Source: Candidatus Poribacteria bacterium (GTDB lineage Bacteria > Poribacteria > WGA-4E > PCPOR2b). From it: a DNA stretch of 64,000 nucleotides. The stretch lies in assembly GCA_022822005.1 (NCBI GenBank), contig JAJECO010000044.1:124001-188000 (forward strand). Direction: 5' to 3'. Under the pieces are notes generated by a model that worked only from the letters and a program-made list of their open reading frames with translations, did no database searches and had not been told where the DNA came from. Positions 34,717 through 41,325 of this stretch are shown here, piece by piece. Numbering within the stretch: the stretch's first letter is position 1; each line of letters starts with the position of its first letter. A program made the translations under genes and the position numbers.

Positions 34717-35745
34717 ATGGCTTTTAGAGAATACACGATGTCCAAAAACCCCATCTCCAACCGACTCACACCCCACCAAGAGACCGCGATCGACCTGATC
34801 CTCGCGGGTAAGAGCGACAACGAGGTTGCAGAAAAGATCGGCAAATCCCGATCGACCGTCAACGTCTGGCGTCATCACAACCCACTTTTTATGGCCACCC
34901 TGAACGACCGGCGGCAGCAGATGTGGGGCGATCAGCTGAGCCGGCTCAACACGCTCGCGTCGGAAGCGGTCGATGTCTTGCAGGAGGGGCTGCACGACGA
35001 AGATATAAAGGTGCGCTTGCTCGCTGCGATCCATATTCTCAAAGCGACCGGCACCTATGGCGCAGCCTTCCCCGGCACGCAGGAGACGGATCCGGCGGAA
35101 CTCGCGGCGTCCCTTCACCAGCGCGAAAAGGACCGGGACAACCCGCGCACCATCGGCTCGATCTCGTGGAGTAACAATGAGAAGGAATACGACACCCGTG
35201 CGGAACAGCAACACGCATTCTACGGTGCGGAGCGGGATCGGTTGGTATCGGAGGAGATAGCGGCGACCAGTCGCCACCTGAAAGCGGAACAGGATAAAGA
35301 GAAGTTAGCGGATTGGGACCGAATTCTGCCAGCGTTCGCGGATCTCCCGGCGTCGTTGTTCGATGATATGGAGGAGGACGCGCTGAAGACCTTGATCCTT
35401 GATTTCATTGACGCGCGCGATGCGTATCTTCAGACGTTAAAGGATGATTTCGCGTACACGATGAATCCGGATCGACCGGTCTGGGCGGATCACGCGGAGA
35501 ATTTGGATCCGCAGGTCAAGATGCAGATGGATGGAGCGGAATATGCCGCGAATGCGGGACTTCAGGTGCTCTTGGACGCGTGGGAACGGCGGGGCAACGT
35601 GTCGGACGCGCTGCTGCAACCGAAACGGAAGCGGCGCAGGAACCCGGAGAAGAACCCGCTGATGCAGCCGGACAGTTTCAGGCTGCCGGGGCAGCGGGAT
35701 TCGGATTCGCGTGCTTTGCCAGCGCCGGAGGAAGGGGGAACGTGA
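34717..35745 (+). CDS. HTH-domain protein resembling phage small terminase/insertion-element HTH
   Basis: 342-aa protein; start ATG 34717 fixed by AGGAGG (34705-34710). Residues about 17-65 (LTPHQETAIDLILAGKSDNEVAEKIGKSRSTVNVWRHHNPLF, split here for reading) form the phBC6A51-type helix-turn-helix found in phage small terminase subunits and insertion-element proteins. The remaining chain is helical and charged, with KADAWERRG-like and a very basic KRKRRRNPEKN segment near 320; it ends in a Pro/Arg-rich tail. Likely DNA-binding; a phage or mobile-element origin is possible, but no other phage gene is nearby. A MITE separates it from its predicted promoter. Confidence 0.7.
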   Translation: MAFREYTMSKNPISNRLTPHQETAIDLILAGKSDNEVAEKIGKSRSTVNVWRHHNPLFMATLNDRRQQMWGDQLSRLNTLASEAVDVLQEGLHDEDIKVRLLAAIHILKATGTYGAAFPGTQETDPAELAASLHQREKDRDNPRTIGSISWSNNEKEYDTRAEQQHAFYGAERDRLVSEEIAATSRHLKAEQDKEKLADWDRILPAFADLPASLFDDMEEDALKTLILDFIDARDAYLQTLKDDFAYTMNPDRPVWADHAENLDPQVKMQMDGAEYAANAGLQVLLDAWERRGNVSDALLQPKRKRRRNPEKNPLMQPDSFRLPGQRDSDSRALPAPEEGGT

Positions 35746-36223
35746 GAAGGTGTGGGAAGATTTCACCGCAGCGGCACAGTGGACGATGAGAGAAAATGAG
35801 GAAGCGGGGAGGCGAGGGAGCGGGGAGGCGAGGGAGCGGGGAGGCGAGGGAGCGAGGGAGCGGGGAGGCGGGGAAGCGAGGGAGCGGGGAGGCGGGGAAG
35901 CGAGGGAGCGGGGAGGCGGGGAAGCGAGGGAGCGGGGAGGCGAGGGAGCGGGGGAGCGAGGCGGAGGTGAGTCGTCCGAGTCCACAATCGTAGGGGCGAG
36001 GTTTCCTCGCCCAAGAGGGTTGGGTTCCCCAACCCCTACGCAGGGCAACCACAAGGGTTGCCCCTACAGGGCTGTCTCTCTTGGCGTGCCAGAATCGGGG
36101 TGGGGATGCCCCTCCTACAGGGGATTCACATGTCGCCCCGCTGGGGCTAAAGGCTGGTTGGAGGTCGGGGCAAGATGCCCCTCCTACAGGTTGTGGAAAG
36201 GCAACGCCCTAAATCCGTGATTC
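35746..36223. repeat. GC-rich minisatellite and R11, R4, R3, R7 repeats
   Basis: About 35800-35965 is a purine-rich minisatellite of GGGAGGCGAGGGAGC and GGGAGGCGGGGAAGC units (period about 17-26 bp). R11 hairpins follow at about 35990-36070, then R4-like and R3 (about 36095-36190), and R7 at 36208-36229. Confidence 0.7.
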
Positions 36224-36266
36224 AGACAAAATTGTCTTGCCGAACCGACCCACCTCGTGATACCAT
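36224..36266 (+). promoter_or_regulatory. Predicted promoter with palindrome, coiled-coil family copy 1
   Basis: Palindrome AGACAAAATTGTCT (36224-36237) touches -35 TTGCCG (36237-36242); 18-bp spacer; extended -10 TGA-TACCAT (36261-36266). The same block, from the palindrome to the ribosome site AAAAGGAGG, precedes the genes at 38378 and 39747. Confidence 0.55.
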
Positions 36267-36299
36267 ATCCGACCAGTCATCAAAAGGAGGGGGTCAACC

Positions 36300-36683
36300 A
36301 TGCGAATCCTAACCATTCTATCGCTACTGCTGCTAACCTCTGCTGCGTCCGGCGAACTGACCAAAGAGGACCTACGCACCATCATTAAAGAAGAGATCAC
36401 CGCGTCCGAAAAGCGCATGAAGGAATATATCGATCTCAAAGTTGAGACGGTAACCGCCAAAATTGATGCCGTGGAGAAAAGCGTGGATGGCAGAATTGAT
36501 AATACCAATGGATATTTTGATCCTTTCGGAAACCTTGATCCTTTCTGGATTGCGATGGTAATGATTGTATCCCTCATTATACTTCCTCAACTCATTATCC
36601 TTTACAGAGAAATAAGAGACAGAAAGAAGAATTGGATCCAGATTCAAGAACTGCGCGAACGGATCGAAGCGTTGCGCCAATGA
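36300..36683 (+). CDS. Signal-peptide/coiled-coil/TM protein, family copy 1
   Basis: 127 aa. Signal peptide MRILTILSLLLLTSAASG, then ELTKEDLRTIIKEEITASEKR and a coiled coil (about 19-70), a membrane helix (about 82-102, FWIAMVMIVSLIILPQLIIL) and a short charged C-terminal coil ending ELRERIEALRQ. This places the long coil outside the membrane and the tail in the cytoplasm. ATG 36300 with AAAAGGAGGGGG. Paralogues at 36761, 38378 and 39747. Function unknown; the layout suggests an oligomeric envelope protein. Confidence 0.8.
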   Translation: MRILTILSLLLLTSAASGELTKEDLRTIIKEEITASEKRMKEYIDLKVETVTAKIDAVEKSVDGRIDNTNGYFDPFGNLDPFWIAMVMIVSLIILPQLIILYREIRDRKKNWIQIQELRERIEALRQ

Positions 36684-36760
36684 ACTCCCCGATAAATCAG
36701 GATTTTCAACGTGAACGGTATAGAAATACCTTCCTTACTACCTCCAATAGGAGTCCTTCC

Positions 36761-37120
36761 ATGAAAACGATTCTCGTCCTTTCGATCCTCTTTTGGGTGA
36801 TCGCCTTTCCCGCGCTGGGTGAATTAACAGATGCAGATCTTGACAAGATTCGCTTGATCGTTAAGGAGGAAGTCAAGGCGGAGATTGCTAGCTCTGAGCA
36901 AAGGATAACAAAGTATATTGATGCCAAAATAGAAGGTGTCAATAAACGTTTAGAAACATACAACTGGGTACTTATTGTCTTCATGCCTATTATTGTGGCT
37001 GCGATAGGTATCCCCTCAGCCATCATCGCGTGGCGGAGCGGCAGGGATCGCTCACTCGAAAGACAAGTTGAAACGCTCACACAGGAAATCGAAGCGCTGA
37101 AGCAGCAGCGATCCGCGTAA
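36761..37120 (+). CDS. Signal-peptide/coiled-coil/TM protein, family copy 2
   Basis: 119 aa; start ATG 36761 with AATAGGAG. Signal peptide MKTILVLSILFWVIAFPALG, then ELTDADLDKIRLIVKEEVKAE and SEQRITKYIDAKIEGVNKRLE, a membrane helix (about 68-90, WVLIVFMPIIVAAIGIPSAII) and a coil tail ERQVETLTQEIEALKQQ. More diverged from copies 1, 3 and 4 than these are from one another, and it lacks their upstream promoter block; it starts 77 bp after copy 1 and may be co-transcribed with it. Confidence 0.78.
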   Translation: MKTILVLSILFWVIAFPALGELTDADLDKIRLIVKEEVKAEIASSEQRITKYIDAKIEGVNKRLETYNWVLIVFMPIIVAAIGIPSAIIAWRSGRDRSLERQVETLTQEIEALKQQRSA

Positions 37121-37481
37121 TCCCTCAATCCGTGTTAATCCGTGATTCAGCCGGGATTCACATGTCGCCCCTCCGGGGCTTTGGTGTTTGGTGGCTCCGT
37201 TGTTCTATAAACATGCCGCCCCTCCGGGGCTAAAGACCCCCCTTTCTCCCTTTCCCGTTTTCCCGTTTTCCCGTTTTCTCGTTTTCTCCCCTGCCTCTTT
37301 GCGTCTTAGCGTCTTAGCGCCTTTGCGTTAAATCTTCTCCCGCGTTACGGGATTCGCATGTCGCCCCTCCGGGGCTTTGGTGTTTGGTGGCTCCGTTGTT
37401 CTATAAACATGCCGCCCCGCTGGGGCTAAAGACCCGTCTTCGCGTTTTTAATCCGTTGAAGGGTGAGAATATCTTATGTAG
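37121..37481. repeat. Intergenic repeat block (R7, two R3 pairs, R8, R6)
   Basis: R7 at about 37112-37150; two nearly identical R3 pairs at about 37160-37232 and 37357-37430, each CATGTCGCCCCTCCGGGGC, a TTGGTGTTTGGTGGCTCCG spacer and TATAAACATGCCGCCCC; R8 and R6 between them. Confidence 0.65.
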
Positions 37482-37510
37482 TTGCATAAGGTTTGCACGT
37501 TTGGTATAAT
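37482..37510 (+). promoter_or_regulatory. Predicted promoter of heptad-repeat protein
   Basis: -35 TTGCAT (37482-37487), 17-bp spacer, extended -10 TGG-TATAAT (37505-37510). ATG is 30 bp downstream. Confidence 0.7.
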
Positions 37511-37539
37511 GAGTATGAATGTGCAGAGGAGGTGATTGC

Positions 37540-37800
37540 ATGGGTCAAGTTGTTCAAATCGCCCAAATAGCATTTTTCACGACGGCGATTCTTGGTGCAA
37601 TAGTGGCAACCATCACATATGTTATCGGATTAAAGGCATCAGTTAAAAATCTTGAATACCGTTTTGATTCACTTGAGAAAAGGTTTGACTCACTTGAGAA
37701 AAGGTTTGATTCGCTTGAGAAAAGGTTTGATTCGCTTGAGAGGAAGGTTGATACTATCATAATGCACTTGATTGGGAATAAACCTGATGATAAAGCATAA
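37540..37800 (+). CDS. TM plus heptad-repeat coiled-coil protein
   Basis: 86 aa; start ATG 37540 with GAGGAGGTGA, ahead of which another in-frame ATG is unlikely. N-terminal membrane helix (about 9-35, AFFTTAILGAIVATITYVIG) without a cleavage site, then four consecutive RFDSLEK heptads encoded by 21-bp tandem DNA repeats (about 37660-37743), then KVDTIIMHLIGNKPDDKA. Same plan as the proteins at 23147 and 62733. A hairpin terminator follows. Function unknown; probably a membrane-tethered parallel coiled coil. Confidence 0.78.
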   Translation: MGQVVQIAQIAFFTTAILGAIVATITYVIGLKASVKNLEYRFDSLEKRFDSLEKRFDSLEKRFDSLERKVDTIIMHLIGNKPDDKA

Positions 37801-37803
37801 CAA

Positions 37804-37829
37804 AAGGGCGGTTAATAGTAACTGCCCTT
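37804..37829 (+). terminator. Hairpin terminator after heptad-repeat gene
   Basis: AAGGGCGGTTA (37804-37814), loop ATAG, TAACTGCCCTT (37819-37829): 11-bp stem with one G-U pair. Starts 4 bp after the stop codon; the following T content is modest. Confidence 0.6.
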
Positions 37830-38315
37830 ATTATGGTGTTGCATCCTTGCGCTACATCTTCTTTACGCCTTACGTTTTCACATGTCGCCCCGCTGGGGCT
37901 TGGGGAGGAGAGGGTGTCGCTTGGCTATAAACATGTCGCCCCTCCGGGGCTAAAGGCACCGACGATCCAATAGTTTTGATGTTTCACGCATCAGGTTTGA
38001 CGTTATCAACAGCTGCAACCTAACACCAGTGGTTATTATTCCAATGTATCAGTAATTATCATTTTTAGCATAATCCGTGATTGGGCCGGTGTTAAGAACG
38101 CGCAATGAATTGCGCTACTACAAACGGTGTGCAGCTCCTCTGGGGCTTTGGAGAGGGTGGCTCCGTTGTTCTATAAACATGCCGCCCCGCTGGGGCTAAA
38201 AGACTGTCCAAGTCCCCCTGCCAATGTTCCCCCCTGACAAGGGGGGCTAGGGGGGTTGGGGGATTTAGGGGGTTAGTTTTTAATCCGCGTCGTCTGCGCT
38301 TCAGAGAAAATTGTC
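37830..38315. repeat. Intergenic repeat block (R6 end, R3 pairs, R5, R2)
   Basis: R3 pair at about 37880-37952, R10 fragment near 37985, R5 at about 38095-38128, R3 pair at about 38135-38200, R2 at about 38225-38270, R7-like text to 38310. Confidence 0.65.
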
Positions 38316-38344
38316 TTGCCAAAGTCCCCACCCCATGATACCAT
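38316..38344 (+). promoter_or_regulatory. Predicted promoter, coiled-coil family copy 3
   Basis: -35 TTGCCA (38316-38321), 17-bp spacer, extended -10 TGA-TACCAT (38339-38344). The palindrome upstream is imperfect here (AGAGAAAATTGTCT). Confidence 0.5.
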
Positions 38345-38377
38345 ATCCGACGAGTCATCAAAAGGAGGGGGTCAACC

Positions 38378-38809
38378 ATGCGAATCCTAACCATCCTATC
38401 CCTACTTCTGCTAACCTCTGCTGCGTCCGGCGAATTAACCAAAGAGGACCTACGCACCATCATTAAAGAAGAGGTGCGCCCTATTATTAAAGAAGAAATC
38501 ACCGCGTCCGAAAAGCGTACGCGGGAATATATCGATCTCAAAATTGAGACGGTAAACGCCCGCATTGATGCGTTGGATCAGAAAGTTGATAATTTAGGCA
38601 AAAGCCTGAATGGCAGAATTGACGATATACGGACCATAATGATTGCACTCATTGCACTAATCACAGCCGCCATTGCCGTTCCTCAAATCATCATGGCTTA
38701 CAAAGAAAAAAGAGGTCAGAAGGAGATGGAGAGCAGTCAACAGGCGATGCAAACCCAAATTGACCAGCTGCGTGCACAAATCGAAGCGATGCAAAACACC
38801 CCATCCTAA
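38378..38809 (+). CDS. Signal-peptide/coiled-coil/TM protein, family copy 3
   Basis: 143 aa. Signal peptide identical to copy 1 (MRILTILSLLLLTSAASG), then ELTKEDLRTIIKEE with a local duplication (EEVRPIIKEEITASEKR), coiled coil to about 85, membrane helix about 88-110 (IMIALIALITAAIAVPQIIM) and C-terminal coil MQTQIDQLRAQIEAM. Start ATG 38378 with AAAAGGAGGGGG. The last 102 bp including the stop are identical to copy 4. Confidence 0.8.
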   Translation: MRILTILSLLLLTSAASGELTKEDLRTIIKEEVRPIIKEEITASEKRTREYIDLKIETVNARIDALDQKVDNLGKSLNGRIDDIRTIMIALIALITAAIAVPQIIMAYKEKRGQKEMESSQQAMQTQIDQLRAQIEAMQNTPS

Positions 38810-39683
38810 CCCACCCCTTCCCCCTTTCTCCCTTTCTCGCTTTCCCTTTGCGCCCTTTGCGCCGTTGCGCCTTTGCGTTAACTTTCCTTCTTCCGTTCTC
38901 TCGTTTTCCCGTTTTCTCGTTCTCTCGTTTTCTCCCTTTCTCTTTGCGTCCTTAGCGTCTTTGCGTCCTTGCGTTAAATTCTTCTTGTCCGGGATCTGCG
39001 GTGAATGCGCCGGGTGTCGGGGCAAGATGCCCCTCCTACAGGGGGATTCACATGTCGCCCCGCTGGGGCTAAAGGCTGTCCAAGTCCCCCTGACAAGGTA
39101 GGGGGTTAGTTTTTGGTATTATCCGTGTAATCGGCAATTCAGACAACTTGCCACATGGTGCTCCGCTGGAGCACAAGGGTTGGGTCTATCGCCCTCTATA
39201 GACATACCGCTCCTCTGGAGCGACAAACAATTCGGTCTTCCCGTTTTCTGGTTTTCCCTTTCCCCCTTTCCCCCTTTCTCGCTTTCCCGTTTTCCTTTGC
39301 GTCCTCAGCGTCCTTGCGCCTTTGCGTTAAAGTTTCTTCTTGTATTTTCTGTTTCTCGCTTTCTCCCTTTCCCTTTTCGTCCTCAGCGCCTTTGCGTCGT
39401 TGCGCTACATCTTCTTTACGCGTTACGGTATCACATGTCGCCCCGCTGGGGCTTGGGAAGGAGAGGATGCCGCCCAGCTATAAACATGCCGCCCCTCCGG
39501 GGCTAAAGGCACCGAAGATCCAATTGGTTATTATTCAAATGTATCAGTCATTATAATTTTTACCATAGTTCGCGCTTCAGTTGTGTAAGCACGCGCAATG
39601 AATTGCGCTACTACAAACGGTGTGCAGCCCCTTCTCCCTTTCTCGCCTTCCCGTTTTTAATCCGTGATTCAGACAAAATTGTC
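38810..39683. repeat. Large intergenic repeat block (R8, R6, R4, R3, R2 fragment, R5)
   Basis: Nearly 900 bp. R8/R6 tracts 38820-38985, R4 at about 39016-39045, R3 at about 39050-39075, truncated R2 at about 39082-39105, R3 variants with GCTCCGCTGGAGC at about 39155-39225, R6 copies at 39295-39335 and 39385-39420, R3 pair at about 39432-39505, R5 at about 39590-39625, R7 at 39657-39678. Confidence 0.65.
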
Positions 39684-39713
39684 TTGCCGAACCGCCCCAC
39701 CCCGTGATACCAT
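39671..39713 (+). promoter_or_regulatory. Predicted promoter with palindrome, coiled-coil family copy 4
   Basis: Palindrome AGACAAAATTGTCT (39671-39684), -35 TTGCCG (39684-39689), 18-bp spacer, extended -10 TGA-TACCAT (39708-39713); identical in layout to the block before copy 1. Confidence 0.55.
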
Positions 39714-39746
39714 ATCGGACCAGTCATCAAAAGGAGGCGTTCACCC

Positions 39747-40163
39747 ATGAAAATCGTAACCATCCTATCCCTACTGCTGTTTGCCTCATCCGCGTATGCC
39801 GAACTGACCAAAGAGGACCTACGCACCATCGTCAAGGAAGAGAACGCCGCGTCCGAAAAGCGCGTGAAAGAATATATTGATCTCAAAATTGATGCGTTGG
39901 ATCAGAAACTAAGTGCCAAAATTGATGGCGTGGAGAAAGACCTGAATACCCGCATTGATGCTGTCGAGAAAAGCTTGGGTCGTGTGTGGCTCATGATAGC
40001 TGCGCTGATTGGGTTGATAACAGCCACCATTGCCATCCCTCAAATCATTATCGCTTACAGAGACAGAGGTCAGAAGGAGATGGAGAGCAGTCAACAGGCG
40101 ATGCAAACCCAAATTGACCAGCTGCGTGCACAAATCGAAGCGATGCAAAACACCCCATCCTAA
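39747..40163 (+). CDS. Signal-peptide/coiled-coil/TM protein, family copy 4
   Basis: 138 aa. Signal peptide MKIVTILSLLLFASSAYA, ELTKEDLRTIVKEENAASEKR, coiled coil with KIDALDQKLSAKIDGVEKDL and AVEKSLG, membrane helix about 80-104 (WLMIAALIGLITATIAIPQI), C-terminal coil identical to copy 3. ATG 39747 with AAAAGGAGG. Probably duplicated recently from, or gene-converted with, copy 3. Confidence 0.8.
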   Translation: MKIVTILSLLLFASSAYAELTKEDLRTIVKEENAASEKRVKEYIDLKIDALDQKLSAKIDGVEKDLNTRIDAVEKSLGRVWLMIAALIGLITATIAIPQIIIAYRDRGQKEMESSQQAMQTQIDQLRAQIEAMQNTPS

Positions 40164-41055
40164 CCCTACCCCTTCCCGTTCTCCCGTCTTCAATCCTGTC
40201 AATCCTTCAATCTTGTGACTCCTGATTCAGCGGGGATTCACCTGTCGCCCCGCTGGGGCTTTGGAGAGGGGGGCGCTGTTGTTCTATAAACATGCCGCCC
40301 CGCTGGGGCTAAAGACTCGCCTCCCCGCTCCCCCGCTTCCCCGTTTTCTCGTTTTCTCGTTCTCTCGTTTTCTCCCTTTCCCTTTGCGTCCTTAGCGTCT
40401 TAGCGTCGTTGCGTTAAATTTTCTCCCGCGTTACGGGATTCACATGTCGCCCCGCTGGGGCTAAAGGCTGGTTGGCGGTCGGGGCAAGATGCCCCTCCTA
40501 CAGGTAGAGGTGTTAATCCGTGATTGGGTCGGTGTAAGAACGCGCAATGAATTGCGCTACTACAAACGGGGGGCAGCCTCGCTTCCTCGCTTCCTCGCTT
40601 CCCCGCTCCCTCGCTTTCCCTTTTTCCTCAGCGTCTTTGCGTCGTTGCGTTAAAATCTTCTTCCGTTCTCTCGTTTTCCCGTTTTCTCGTTCTCTCGTTT
40701 TCTCTCTTTCTCTTTGCGTCCTTGCGCCTTTGCGTTAAAATCTTCTTGTCCGGGATCTGCGGTGAATACGCCGGGGGTCGGGTCAGTTGAAAGGCAACCC
40801 CCCTAGCCCCCCTTGTCAGGGGGGAATTGGGATGCCCCTCCCACAGGTTCCGGTATTTTGTTTTTTTCTTCCTTGCGTCTTTGCTTCTTAGCGTCCTTGC
40901 GTTAAAATCATCTTCCCAAAAAAAACCTGAAACCCACCCCGCTCCCCATGCGTTTCATCCCAAATAGAATCACCAGAATTGTGCCTACACGTCTCGTTTT
41001 TTACGCCCAAACCGAAAAACTGACGGCACCTGTGAATTTTTTCACAAAAAAAGGC
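40164..41055. repeat. Large intergenic repeat block (R7, R3, R8, R6, R4, R5, R2)
   Basis: R7 fragments near 40200, R3 pair at about 40237-40310, R8/R6 tracts 40320-40420, R3 half at 40440-40466, R4 at about 40478-40505, R5 at about 40538-40566, R8/R6 tracts 40570-40745, inverted R2 at about 40797-40828, R6 at about 40870-40905. The last 150 bp are the unique promoter-proximal region of the giant gene. Confidence 0.65.
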
Positions 41056-41084
41056 TTGACAGATATTTGAATCTGTTGTATTAT
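41056..41084 (+). promoter_or_regulatory. Strong predicted promoter of first giant surface protein
   Basis: TTGACA (41056-41061), 17-bp spacer, TATTAT (41079-41084). Near-consensus. Transcription would start near 41092, giving a leader of about 235 nt to ATG 41326. Confidence 0.75.
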
Positions 41085-41115
41085 AGGGCGTCTCTACTTT
41101 TATAGAGGGGAAAGC

Positions 41116-41325
41116 ATGTCAACTTTTCGCCGGTCTCGCCCGCCTACGCGACACCCCGGAAATCGACCCACGCCCCTCCGTTACACCCCTTCACACGAAA
41201 GGATTCCTATTTTTATGATACGAGAGAACGACGCATCGCCACCGTGTGACGAGCGTCAGAATAGAAGTAAAAACAGATCTAACGTAAACCTTTCAACCCA
41301 AAAAAAGACAGGAGGAAATTTTATA
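41116..41325 (+). other. In-frame leader upstream of giant gene, possibly translated
   Basis: ATG 41116 with GAGGGGAAAGC upstream opens 70 codons without a stop in frame with the giant protein (basic, Pro-rich: MSTFRRSRPPTRHPGNR). It is either a 5' untranslated leader open by chance or an N-terminal extension before the signal peptide. The better ribosome site belongs to ATG 41326. Confidence 0.4.

Noticed and set aside
35437-36054. Minus-strand Pro/Ser-rich frame (repeated LAPSPPRS units)
   Set aside because: It is a translation of the GC minisatellite, with no ribosome site, and overlaps the HTH gene.
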